Assembly: GCF_022009635.1 (NCBI RefSeq)
Contig: NZ_CP091716.1
Location: 7,372,501 to 7,436,500 of the forward strand
Source of the DNA: Variovorax paradoxus
GTDB taxonomy: Bacteria; Pseudomonadota; Gammaproteobacteria; Burkholderiales; Burkholderiaceae_C
Reading direction: 5' to 3'
Length of the DNA stretch: 64,000 bases
The notes under the pieces are model-generated. The model made no database searches and was not told where the DNA came from. It worked only from the letters and a program-made list of their open reading frames with translations. The stretch's first letter is position 1. The number at the start of each line of letters is the position of its first letter. The position numbers and the translations under genes were made by a program. Shown piece after piece: positions 21,114 to 32,946 of this stretch.

Positions 21114-22274
21114 CTACCTCGCGTAGTAGGCCGCGGGAGACTTGCTCAGGAAGGGGCTCTGGTTGCCGAAGATGACCGGCGTCTTGGAGTCGAGCCATTC
21201 AAGGTACCTGGCCGCCATGTGCTGCAGGCAATTGACCTGGGTGACCACCTTCATCAGCTCGGAAGGAACCTCGGCTTCGCTGTTGTAGCCGAGCGTGTCT
21301 CCGTGATGCCCCAGGCGCGCCAGTTGCGAGGTCACGCGTATTCTTTCGAGCACCTCGGAGCAGGTGATGATCATCAGGTGCACTTCGGTCGAAATGAGCT
21401 TCGCCGTCATGAGTTCATGGGCCTGTGCACGCACGCCCACCACGGTGATGCCGTTGTATTTCGCAAGGCCGTTCAGGCAGAACGTCAGCGGCCGGGCGAG
21501 GTCTCTCTTCAGGTCGATGCCCACCCGCCCGCCGGACGCGCCCGGCAACTTCAGCGGCCGGTAATCCTGGAAGCACTCCTTCAAGTCCGACAGCCCCTGG
21601 GTTTTCAGGTCCAGCGAGGCCGTCTTCTTCAGAAGATCGCACAGTTGGGCGAGGAGCTCGCGATTTCCGAAAGCCACCTGCGCATTGAGCAGCGGGTGGA
21701 TCAGCTGGTCCATGTTGCGCTGCACGATCAGGTTCCGGATCTCCGCCGGCCCGTCGCACAGCGTGACCGGGTCGATGCCCACCGGGTCGACCATCAGCGC
21801 CGAATCCTGAGACATCGTGGCCATCAGTTTCTTCTTGAACACCTTCCCGACCGCCTTCATGCGCACGGCGGTGGACGGGTCTTTCAGAATGACGAAGCAG
21901 TCGATGTCGGAAAACGGCGCCGCATCCAGCCGTGCCAGGGAGCCGGCCACGCAGAAAGCGAGCGAATCCGGATTCGGCGGCTTGCCGATCGAGTCGACAT
22001 AAAGCGAGGCCAGGAACCACCGGGTCATCATGGACCAGGCCTGGGCGGGATTCCTGTTTTCCGGACGCTGCGACACCGGAATCCTCAACTCCATCCGCAT
22101 CGCCCGGGCCTGGAGCCGGACGGGATCGAAATACATGTTTCGATCTTCTCTGCGGCACCACGGGCAGACCGGCGCCATGGCCTGGGCGGTGATCGAGTTG
22201 GGGTTGTACAGGTCCCTGGGACCAGGGCATTTCGGAAAAATCTTCCTCATGTTCTGAGGTGCCAGGCAACCCAT
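21114..22274 (-). CDS. Nucleotidyltransferase-fold protein (DUF294-like)
   Basis: A 386-aa protein preceded by an excellent ribosome site (GGAGGGAG). The core motif GSLAR (111-115) followed by SDIDCFVIL (D123, D125) matches the GS-x10-DxD signature of polymerase-beta-type nucleotidyltransferases such as the GlnD/DUF294 group. The rest is mainly helical. Four cysteines near the N-terminus (C3, C16 and CPWC at 37-40) could bind zinc. The target is unknown. It runs in the same direction as the TOMM cluster, 160 bp after its last gene; membership is possible but not shown. Confidence 0.6.
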   Translation of the reverse strand: MGCLAPQNMRKIFPKCPGPRDLYNPNSITAQAMAPVCPWCRREDRNMYFDPVRLQARAMRMELRIPVSQRPENRNPAQAWSMMTRWFLASLYVDSIGKPPNPDSLAFCVAGSLARLDAAPFSDIDCFVILKDPSTAVRMKAVGKVFKKKLMATMSQDSALMVDPVGIDPVTLCDGPAEIRNLIVQRNMDQLIHPLLNAQVAFGNRELLAQLCDLLKKTASLDLKTQGLSDLKECFQDYRPLKLPGASGGRVGIDLKRDLARPLTFCLNGLAKYNGITVVGVRAQAHELMTAKLISTEVHLMIITCSEVLERIRVTSQLARLGHHGDTLGYNSEAEVPSELMKVVTQVNCLQHMAARYLEWLDSKTPVIFGNQSPFLSKSPAAYYAR

Positions 22275-22434
22275 CGAATACTCCCTCCAACTTATTATTT
22301 TTGAGTCATTGCCACGCCCGGATGCGGAGCGAGCCGCTTTCCCCGGTTCATTACAAAGAGTGCGATTCCTCCTGGAAACTCTTGCACCTTGCGCGCGGTT
22401 TCCGCGTCGCAACGCCCTTGCTGCGTGGCCCGGC

Positions 22435-22920
22435 CTAGGCGGCCACGACCCGCAGGCTGCCTTCCTGGCGGTAGGCCTGCACGCACATGCGCCCCAGTTC
22501 CACCAGAAAACGCAGTACCGCCGGCTGGCCCACGCACTCCGGCGTGATCGCCATGATGTCCTTGCGGAACTCCATCAGCTGCACGCCCGAGACGTCCATC
22601 TCGGCGGAGGAGCCGTAGTAGTGCTTCCAGAAGTCCTGCAGCAGCCCGCGCTTGACCTCGTCGATGACCAGCGTGTAGCCGCTTTCCCAGACGCGCTCTT
22701 CCATCGGCAGGCAGGTCACGCGCGGGTCTTCGAGTTGTGCGCCCGCCGGCACGAGAAGCACGCGCCGCGTGTCCGCGCCGATCATTGCCGCCTCTCCCGG
22801 ACGCCGGCTCGCCGAATCGCCGCCGTGGCTGCGCCCGCTGAAGAATGAGATGTTTTTTTCATGAAGGTCCTCCGCAAAATCCGGTGTCGGCCTCGAGGCC
22901 GTATGGCTGGCGGTCAGCAT
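22435..22920 (-). CDS. Unknown 161-aa protein, distal gene of the TOMM cluster
   Basis: A soluble protein of unrecognised family. The start at 22920 is supported by a strong GAGGAGAG. Residues 1-45 are Ser/Thr/His/Gly-rich and look disordered. Residues 50-155 are ordered, with a beta segment ADTRRVLLVPAGAQL, then RVWESGYTLVIDEVKRGLLQ, DFWKHYYG, and helix PAVLRFLVELGRMCVQAYRQ. It begins 13 bp after the RhiA-like gene and is surely co-transcribed with it. Function unknown; it could be an accessory or immunity factor of the peptide cluster. Confidence 0.65.
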   Translation of the reverse strand: MLTASHTASRPTPDFAEDLHEKNISFFSGRSHGGDSASRRPGEAAMIGADTRRVLLVPAGAQLEDPRVTCLPMEERVWESGYTLVIDEVKRGLLQDFWKHYYGSSAEMDVSGVQLMEFRKDIMAITPECVGQPAVLRFLVELGRMCVQAYRQEGSLRVVAA

Positions 22921-22933
22921 GTTTCGTCTCTCC

Positions 22934-23593
22934 TCAAACTGAGAGCAGGCGCAGGCGCTGCTCATTGGCACGGGCAAGGGGAATCGGCCGGGTCCAGCTG
23001 CCGTCGGCGTGGAGCGTGGTCGTCAGCGCATGCACGCCGGGCGGGAATGCCAGCTCCAGCGGGTTGTTGACCGTGCTGACGTCGATCACGTCGCCTTCCT
23101 GGTAGTCGCCGTAGGCGATGAAGTACCGGGGGCGCGGCGAGAAGGCCAGGTTCTGGTTCGGGCGGGCCTGCACCGCGTACACGGTGCTGCCCGACATGGT
23201 CACGCCGACACAGGCCTGCGAACGGGCCGGGATGTTGGCGGTTTCGGCAAGGTAGAAACGCGACGGGTCGGCGCCCCAGCTGGGGTAGGCGAAGCGGTAC
23301 ACGCCGTTTTCGCAGTCCAGCGAAATCCGGTTGCTGCCGCCGGTCGGCTCGTAGGTCTCGGCCGCGGCAAACTGCACGCCCGGCTGCAGTTCGCCCGTTT
23401 CAGCCCACGAGAAACCGGTGTCGACCGTCCACTGGAACCGGGTCCGCGAGTTCTGGCCAGGGTTCGAGTACTTGGCGAACCAGGCAAGCGACAGGGCGTT
23501 GGGCGCCCACTGCGTCGGGTCGCTCTGGAACACCATGAAAAAAGCCGAATGGCTCGCGTGGTTGTCGACCGTGACGGAAAAGATCTTGCCCAT
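22934..23593 (-). CDS. RhiA-like protein
   Basis: A 219-aa, beta-rich protein without signal peptide. Segments such as IFSVTVDNHASHSAFFMVFQ, LSLAWFAKYSNPG, FSWAETGELQPGVQF, VQARPNQNLAFSPRPRYFIA and YGDYQEGDVIDVSTVNNP resemble RhiA, a rhizosphere-expressed, quorum-sensing-regulated protein of Rhizobium leguminosarum with unknown function. The assignment is from remembered family pattern, not a search. It lies 104 bp after the FHA gene and 13 bp before the 161-aa gene, in the TOMM transcription direction. Confidence 0.55.
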   Translation of the reverse strand: MGKIFSVTVDNHASHSAFFMVFQSDPTQWAPNALSLAWFAKYSNPGQNSRTRFQWTVDTGFSWAETGELQPGVQFAAAETYEPTGGSNRISLDCENGVYRFAYPSWGADPSRFYLAETANIPARSQACVGVTMSGSTVYAVQARPNQNLAFSPRPRYFIAYGDYQEGDVIDVSTVNNPLELAFPPGVHALTTTLHADGSWTRPIPLARANEQRLRLLSV

Positions 23594-23697
23594 GGCTCTC
23601 TGAAGAAGTGACTGGTTCAGGCAACGCACGCCGTGGCGGCGGCATTGCACTGGAGGTCACTCTAGGGAGCACGGGGGATAAAAGGAATTACAACCGA

Positions 23698-24636
23698 TTA
23701 CACGCGGTGCGCCCCGCCCCGGATCTCGAAGCGGTAGTCGCCCAGGCGCACGTTGCCGCGCCGCCGCTCGACCAGCGGCGGCTCCCCCAGACTGGGCGGC
23801 AGCGCATTCAGTATCTGGTGCTTGGCGCGAAAGATCTGGATGTTCACGTAGGAGGGCTCCACGCCCAGCATGCGCGACAGGTCCTCCAGCCCGATCCAGC
23901 CCTGGCTTTGCGGCGGAACGCCTCGTTCCGCGTCCTGCTGGCGCACCCGCGCGAGCGTGACGAGGGTGTAGTGGTGGATGCGCTCGCCCAGCGACACCGA
24001 CTTGCCGTCCGCCAGCAGACTCAGGCTGGTGTGCTCCTCGTCCTGGCTGACGTCGAAGTGAAGCGCGACATCGACCGCCTTCGGCCCCGCCGGCGCGATG
24101 GCGTTCTCCGAGGTCGACTCCAGGTCGTCGCACAGCACGAACTCCCAGGCGCCGCGCGAGGTGCTGACCGTGGCGCCGTCGCTCAGGTGCTCGATGCCGT
24201 CGATGTGCTCGAGCAGCCAGCGCCCCTCGTGGAAATACACGTTCACTTCGGGTTGCTGGGCGTCGGGCAGCAGGGTTTCGCGCGGGTTCAGCACCACGGG
24301 TTCGCCGAGCCCCTGGCCCGAGAACAGGCAGGTGACGGGCGGTGCCAGGTCTTGCACGGTCCAGGCCAGTTCGTCGCCCAGGCCCATGCGCACTTCGGCG
24401 CCCAGGGTCAAGGCGGTCCAGCGGCCGTTCGGCAGGCGTTCGCCGTTCAGGGTGGTGCCGTTGCGGCTCTGGTCGACGATTTCCCAGGCCATGCTGTTCC
24501 AGCGGACCAGCGCATGGACCTGCGATACATCGGGCGCCTTGAGCACGGTCTGGCAGGCCGACGGACGACGGCCGAAGGCATGCACGGGGCGCAGCACGAT
24601 GGACCGACCGTCTCGCTTGTTCCTGAAGAGAGCCAT
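23698..24636 (-). CDS. FHA-domain protein of the TOMM cluster
   Basis: A 312-aa cytosolic protein. The N-terminal forkhead-associated domain (about 10-90) shows FGRRPSACQ (phosphate-binding Arg), PDVSQVHALVRW (SxxH) and RNGTTLNGERL (NGT-N/G), so it should bind phosphothreonine. The C-terminal part contains HHYTLVTLARVRQQDAERG and IGLEDLSRMLGVEPSYVNIQ, which resembles a winged helix. AGGAGGT sits directly against the ATG, an unusually short spacing. A Ser/Thr kinase is encoded by the first gene of the same operon, so kinase-to-FHA signalling is the natural inference. It follows the cyclodehydratase by 23 bp. Confidence 0.85.
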   Translation of the reverse strand: MALFRNKRDGRSIVLRPVHAFGRRPSACQTVLKAPDVSQVHALVRWNSMAWEIVDQSRNGTTLNGERLPNGRWTALTLGAEVRMGLGDELAWTVQDLAPPVTCLFSGQGLGEPVVLNPRETLLPDAQQPEVNVYFHEGRWLLEHIDGIEHLSDGATVSTSRGAWEFVLCDDLESTSENAIAPAGPKAVDVALHFDVSQDEEHTSLSLLADGKSVSLGERIHHYTLVTLARVRQQDAERGVPPQSQGWIGLEDLSRMLGVEPSYVNIQIFRAKHQILNALPPSLGEPPLVERRRGNVRLGDYRFEIRGGAHRV

Positions 24637-24659
24637 ACCTCCTATTGTCCCTCGCACGC

Positions 24660-26897
24660 TCAGACGTACAGCGCTTGGGGGTTGAGATCGGCCTCCTGCG
24701 CGGGAACGCGGCGCCACCCCATCGCCACGGGCACGGCGTACAGGCGCGGGTTGCCCAGCTCCGGCCAGATGTGGCACAGGCCCGGCACCACCACCTTCAC
24801 CGTGCGCAGCGGGATGTCGGGACGCGAGTGGTCGAGCACGATCGTCTCCAGGCCGAGGCCGGCGGCGATGCCGACGCAGCGCGCGATTTCCCCGGCGATG
24901 TCGCGCGGCGCGTCGGGGTCGGGCGCCGCACGCAACGGCACGGTGCCGCCCTCTTCCATCGGCATGAGGAAGGCCGGCGGCCCCTCCAGGCCGGCGGCGC
25001 TCGGCACCGGGAAGGTCTTGCCGGCCGCGATCAGCTGGCTCATTTCGGTGAGCGCGCGCTCGCAGGCCAGCATGCGGTCGGGGCTGCAGCCGAAGCCGAT
25101 GGCCCATTCGCCCGTCTGCCGGTGCCGGCCTACGGCCACGACCACCGGAATGCCGAAGTCGTGCGTGATGTCGAGCACCCAGTGCGCCCACTGCAGGCCC
25201 CATGTGCGCGACAGGCGCAGGCGGCTTGCGACGGGCATGCCGTCCAGGTCGATGGCGGGCCGGCGGACCTGGCCGTACCACCAGATGGCGGCGGCATCGC
25301 GCTCGACCAGCTCCAGGAAGCCCTGCAGGATGGCTTCCTCGACGGTATTCCCCGCCGCGCAGCCGTTCGACGTCCAGGTGACGTGGTACTGGCTCTCGGC
25401 CGGTGCATGGGCGTGGCAGAAGGCCAGCGGCAGGTAGCGGCGCGCATCGGCTGTCAGCGACCATGCGGGCGCCCACCAGGTGGGCTCCTGCGGCTGGGCG
25501 TCGGTCGACACCACGGCGTGCGGCGGCTTCTCGGTGTCGAACTGCGACTTCTGGTGCTCGCTGAAGCGCGCCAGCGCGGTCGGCGCAATGCAGGGCGCGT
25601 CCAGGTCCGCGGCGGGGGCGATGACGGTGGCTTCGTCGCCTTGGTAGAACGCCGAGTAGCGCTCGACCGCCTCGCACATCGCGCTCGCGCGGGACTGCGC
25701 CGCCGACATGCCCTTGCCCAGGCAGACCTGCGTCCAGGCCCCCGGCGCGGGGTCGCCGAAAGGCGGCGGCGTCTTGAAAATCTCGCTGCGGTAGACCGTC
25801 AGCATGTCCTCGGACTCGGCGTTCAGCGGCTTCACCCGCGCGATCACGCCGCACAGCGGGCCGACGTGGCGCGACAGGCGTTCGACCGTGGCCGAGGCCG
25901 GCGCGGTGCGCCAGCCGCCGTCGGCGCTGGCAACGGGCCCGCCCGGCACCGGCGCGATGCGCCCGTGCTGCACCAGCGCCATGAGCCCCGGCGTTCCGCA
26001 CTGCGGACATTGGGGGCGCGCGACCACGGGGTTTCTTTCCAGCGGATCGAGCGTCCACACCGCCTGCGCATCGCCGCGCTGCGCGACCATCTGCCGCGCC
26101 TTGGCGAGCAACCCGTCCAGCCGTTCGACCACCAGGCTGGCGCCCGCGCGCACCGGCGGCCCGCTGCCCAGGTCGCCATGCCGCGCCCGCCACCAGGCAC
26201 GCGCCGGGCGGTTGCGCAGCCAGCGGTGCGAAAGGCAATGCCAGCAGGCCGGGGCTTCATGCGCATGGCCTGCGTCACCCTCGGCGTCGACCGGTCGCGG
26301 CGTGAACAGCGGACCGACCATCGCCTGCTCGCCCGCCGGCTTCACGAGCAGCCACGGCCTGCCCTTCGACCGCTGCCGGGCATCGATCGCGCCCAGCCGG
26401 GGGTCGAGGTAGTCGTCGCAGAACACGATCGTGAGGCCAGCTTCATCGCCCACTTTGTCGCCTGCCTCGTCGAACTCTTCGGCCAGCGCCTGGCCCCAGC
26501 GCAGCGCCGCGCCGCGGCCGACCGCGTCCGTCAGCGAGATGGCATCGACATGCGCCGAGACCGCCATGGGCGCATGCGATGCGGAGAAATCGGGCAGCAG
26601 ATAGGCTTCGCCGCCGCGCAGCATCACCGGCCGCACCAGGCCCTGCCGCAGCAGGGCGCCGAGTGCGTGCAGCATCTCGGCGAGCAGCGCGCCGGCGCTC
26701 GCATCCCTGCAGTAGGTCGCCAGGCTCACGCCTTCGCGCAGCACGCGCTCGAGCGCCATCACGCCGGGCGAGCCGAGCACCAGCAGTTCGTTCTCGCTCA
26801 GCAGCAGCAGGCGGTCGCGCAACACCGTCGGCGGCAGGTATTTTTCGTGCCACTGGAAGACATCGCCGAACAGGTCGGGTGCGGCGGCGTCACGCAT
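24660..26897 (-). CDS. Fused TOMM leader-binding/YcaO cyclodehydratase
   Basis: A 745-aa fusion protein that should convert Cys, Ser or Thr in a ribosomal peptide to azolines with ATP. The N-terminal part (1-330) is the E1-like/leader-peptide-binding component, with a zinc tetrad from CWHC (218-221) and CPQC (297-300). The YcaO part (about 370-745) has the nucleotide/Mg motifs CEAVERYSAF (E409, E412, R413) and NTVEEAILQG with ELVERDA (E529, E532, R533). The C-terminus lacks the PxPxP tail of SagD/BalhD-type proteins. Start at 26897 overlaps the methyltransferase end by 8 bp. This is the signature enzyme that identifies the cluster. Confidence 0.92.
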   Translation of the reverse strand: MRDAAAPDLFGDVFQWHEKYLPPTVLRDRLLLLSENELLVLGSPGVMALERVLREGVSLATYCRDASAGALLAEMLHALGALLRQGLVRPVMLRGGEAYLLPDFSASHAPMAVSAHVDAISLTDAVGRGAALRWGQALAEEFDEAGDKVGDEAGLTIVFCDDYLDPRLGAIDARQRSKGRPWLLVKPAGEQAMVGPLFTPRPVDAEGDAGHAHEAPACWHCLSHRWLRNRPARAWWRARHGDLGSGPPVRAGASLVVERLDGLLAKARQMVAQRGDAQAVWTLDPLERNPVVARPQCPQCGTPGLMALVQHGRIAPVPGGPVASADGGWRTAPASATVERLSRHVGPLCGVIARVKPLNAESEDMLTVYRSEIFKTPPPFGDPAPGAWTQVCLGKGMSAAQSRASAMCEAVERYSAFYQGDEATVIAPAADLDAPCIAPTALARFSEHQKSQFDTEKPPHAVVSTDAQPQEPTWWAPAWSLTADARRYLPLAFCHAHAPAESQYHVTWTSNGCAAGNTVEEAILQGFLELVERDAAAIWWYGQVRRPAIDLDGMPVASRLRLSRTWGLQWAHWVLDITHDFGIPVVVAVGRHRQTGEWAIGFGCSPDRMLACERALTEMSQLIAAGKTFPVPSAAGLEGPPAFLMPMEEGGTVPLRAAPDPDAPRDIAGEIARCVGIAAGLGLETIVLDHSRPDIPLRTVKVVVPGLCHIWPELGNPRLYAVPVAMGWRRVPAQEADLNPQALYV

Positions 26898-27648
26898 CGT
26901 CTGGCGAGCCCAATGTGAGGCGGACGACGGCATAGGGCCGCGCGCCCGTGGTGGCGTGGAATGCAGCCTCGAACAGCTGGTGCTGCTGCGAGAACTGCGC
27001 ATAAGGATGTTCCTCGGATATCACTCGTATCGACGGATGAATGCGCGCCAGACGCCCGGCGTCCTCGAAGCCGGAGACGACCGGCAACTGCATGCCGCCC
27101 ACCTGCATGGGCAGCCGCGCGAGCGCCGGATGCACATGGTCGAGCACGACGAAGCAAGGCGGCCCGCCGCGCGCGAACCGCTCGGCCAGCTGACGCAGCA
27201 CCGCCTCCAGCGGCTCCTGCGGCAGATAGGGGCACACGCCCTCGAGCATCACCAGCACGGGGCGTTCGCCCGGCAGGCCTGCGGCGTCGAGCCACGCGGC
27301 ATCGAGGAGCGAGCAGGCCAGGTTGTTTTCTTCTTCGGCGCGAGGCATGTGTTGCTCGCGCAGGGAAATGGCGTCGGGCAGGTCGACGTTGAGCCAGCGC
27401 GCGCCGGCCGTTGCCGCGCCCGTGGCCAGCCGGCTGCGGCGCGTGCACAGGCCGGCGCCCAGCGCGATGCACAGGCCCGTTGGATGCGCGGCGAGAAACT
27501 CCGCCGCGAACCGGTCGAACAGAAGCGCGCGCACCACCACGCCGCGCACGAAGGCGGTGTCCACCGCATAGGTCGACAGGTCGAAGGGCAGCGCCGCGGC
27601 AATGCGGCGCGCCTCCAGGTCCGGGAACGCCGGCACGTCCGCCGCCAT
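26890..27648 (-). CDS. LCM/PPM-family SAM-dependent methyltransferase
   Basis: At least 252 aa, class I methyltransferase of the leucine-carboxyl-methyltransferase group. SAM-binding motif I is CIALGAGLCTRRSRL, followed by WLNVDLPDAI (acidic ribose ligand) and LVMLEGVCPYLPQEP (the EGV-x-YL hallmark). These enzymes O-methylate carboxylates. In this cluster a C-terminal carboxylate of the modified peptide is a reasonable target, but that is inference. Oddly, the usual family N-terminal helix can be read in frame upstream (LQGATATLLLTLAARARAGD), where no ATG, GTG or TTG exists. Translation may start at a CTG near 27708. Start uncertain. Confidence 0.82.
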   Translation of the reverse strand: MAADVPAFPDLEARRIAAALPFDLSTYAVDTAFVRGVVVRALLFDRFAAEFLAAHPTGLCIALGAGLCTRRSRLATGAATAGARWLNVDLPDAISLREQHMPRAEEENNLACSLLDAAWLDAAGLPGERPVLVMLEGVCPYLPQEPLEAVLRQLAERFARGGPPCFVVLDHVHPALARLPMQVGGMQLPVVSGFEDAGRLARIHPSIRVISEEHPYAQFSQQHQLFEAAFHATTGARPYAVVRLTLGSPDDA

Positions 27649-27736
27649 GTCGCCGGCCCGCGCGCGCGCGGCCAGCGTCAGCAGCAGCGTGGCCGTGGCG
27701 CCTTGCAGCGCCGCCGGGGCCGGCGCTGCCCGGATG

Positions 27737-28528
27737 TCAGCAGGTGAAGGGATAGGCGCTGCCCGTGTTGTTGTACGAAGTCAGCGCGATCGCCCACATG
27801 TCCTTCTCTTCCGGCGCGCTCGGGTAGTTCAGCTGGATGCTGTTCTTGATGGCCGAGCCGTCCGGGTTCGTCTGGTTCCACTGGCTGGTCGCCGAGTTCC
27901 AGGTGAACGCCGAGTTGGTCGCGAAGCGGATCTCGAAATTGAACGGGTTGTTGTAGCCCAGCCATTGGCTCAGCACATTGGCCTTGTCGGCGCCGTCGTC
28001 GCGGGTCAGTTCCGCGTGGAATTCAGGCGACTGCCATGCAAGCGCGATGGCGCGCAGCACCACGCCGCCGAAGGCCAGCAGCGAATCGGGACCACCGCCG
28101 GGAATGCCCAGGCCGGTGGGCAGCCCGCCGCCCAGCAGGCCGGGCGGCACTTCGGAGGCTTCGAACTGGGCGGACGAGCCCATGAAGTTGGGGAACTGCT
28201 GGTAGTAGGCAGCCAGCGCCTCGGAGGCGTTGGACGCCGGTGCCTGCGGCAGCACGATGACGAAGGCGTCGTCCGGGCCGATCCAGCCGGCGGTGAGCAT
28301 CGGCTTCCATTCGGCGCGCTTGCGCGGGTCGGCGCTCTGGTAGAGCGAGATGTCGAGCTGCGGCCACAGCGTCGGCAGGCCGAAATCGCGGTGCAGCAGC
28401 GGCTGGATGTCGCGCTGCTCGAGCAGTTCGACGCGGTAGGCGTCGTCCTGCCACGAGCGGGCGACGCCGCGCAGGTAGGCGAGACGGAATTCGAGCAACG
28501 GGTCGGCGTTCTGGCGCTGGAGGGTCAT
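27737..28528 (-). CDS. BMA_0021/BMA_0022-type TOMM precursor, two repeats fused
   Basis: A 263-aa putative precursor. Two homologous units are visible: residues 9-115 (DPLLEFRLAYLRGVARSWQD start) and 148-263 (DSLLAFGGVVLRAIALAWQS start). They are joined by a Gly/Pro-rich linker (128-147). The W-Q-x-x-x-F/Y-x-x-E-L helix resembles the nitrile-hydratase-alpha-like leader of this TOMM family. The last segment SYNNTGSAYPFTC is rich in Thr/Ser and ends in C263, the only cysteine in the protein, so it is the likely core. Downstream come the methyltransferase and cyclodehydratase; upstream is the kinase fusion, 18 bp away. Confidence 0.8.
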   Translation of the reverse strand: MTLQRQNADPLLEFRLAYLRGVARSWQDDAYRVELLEQRDIQPLLHRDFGLPTLWPQLDISLYQSADPRKRAEWKPMLTAGWIGPDDAFVIVLPQAPASNASEALAAYYQQFPNFMGSSAQFEASEVPPGLLGGGLPTGLGIPGGGPDSLLAFGGVVLRAIALAWQSPEFHAELTRDDGADKANVLSQWLGYNNPFNFEIRFATNSAFTWNSATSQWNQTNPDGSAIKNSIQLNYPSAPEEKDMWAIALTSYNNTGSAYPFTC

Positions 28529-28546
28529 GGTGACTTCATCCTTGGT

Positions 28547-32587
<4,041 letters not shown>

Positions 32588-32754
32588 TTCAGCCTCGTCT
32601 GTGGGTCTTTGGCGGTCCTCCTGAAGGCGCTTGGCCGCCGATCCACCATTCGGCGGACCGGCGCTGCGACACCGATTGTTACTCTAGCTGAAGGCAAGGA
32701 TTTTCCTCACGGATTGCCGTGAAAAGAAAGTCCATGCAGTGGCGGCCAGCTAAC

Positions 32755-32767
32755 AACTTCAAAAGTT
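32755..32767. promoter_or_regulatory. Palindrome AACTTCAAAAGTT upstream of TOMM operon
   Basis: A perfect 5-bp dyad with a 3-bp centre in the AT-rich promoter zone of the TOMM operon, followed within 25 bp by CTTAT-N10-ATAAG. The cluster has no encoded DNA-binding regulator apart from the winged-helix-like tail of the FHA protein, so the ligand is unknown. Confidence 0.35.
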
Positions 32768-32890
32768 CGGACTTATTTTGTAACACATAAGAGTTCACTT
32801 ATTCACGGATTTACGCTTTCTTTGCTCGAAGCATTGCTTTTCAAACAAAACGTGTCCCATGCACGCCTCAACGCTGCGCCAGAAACGACA

Positions 32891-32920
32891 ACGGGCCACC
32901 CCTTTCCAGGGGTGGCCCGT
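32891..32920 (-). terminator. Terminator of the BMP-type ABC operon
   Basis: A perfect 13-bp stem (ACGGGCCACCCCT/AGGGGTGGCCCGT) with a TTCC loop lies 27 bp after the stop of the binding-protein gene. On the minus strand it is followed by the modest T-rich stretch TGTCGTTTCT. It separates the purine transport operon from the TOMM operon. Confidence 0.75.
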
Positions 32921-32946
32921 CGATCAGCAGTCAGCGCGTGGCTGCT

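Larger units (their letters stand above)
32588..32946. other. AT-rich intergenic region upstream of the TOMM operon
   Basis: This 359-bp gap holds the TOMM operon promoter (reading left) and the terminator of the BMP operon. Bases 32690-32860 are strikingly AT-rich for this DNA. It contains a perfect palindrome AACTT-CAA-AAGTT (32755-32767), CACGG-ATTG-CCGTG (32708-32721) and CTTAT-N10-ATAAG (32772-32791). I could not fix a promoter with confidence and see no small gene. Confidence 0.5.

Noticed and set aside
22309..22848. A plus-strand frame of 179 codons over the TOMM distal gene
   Set aside because: Composition is that of a shadow frame. The minus-strand gene has the strong ribosome site and ordered protein sequence.
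32755..32800. A lux-type quorum-sensing box upstream of the TOMM operon
   Set aside because: The dyads do not show the CTG...CAG ends of lux boxes, and no LuxR/LuxI gene is nearby.
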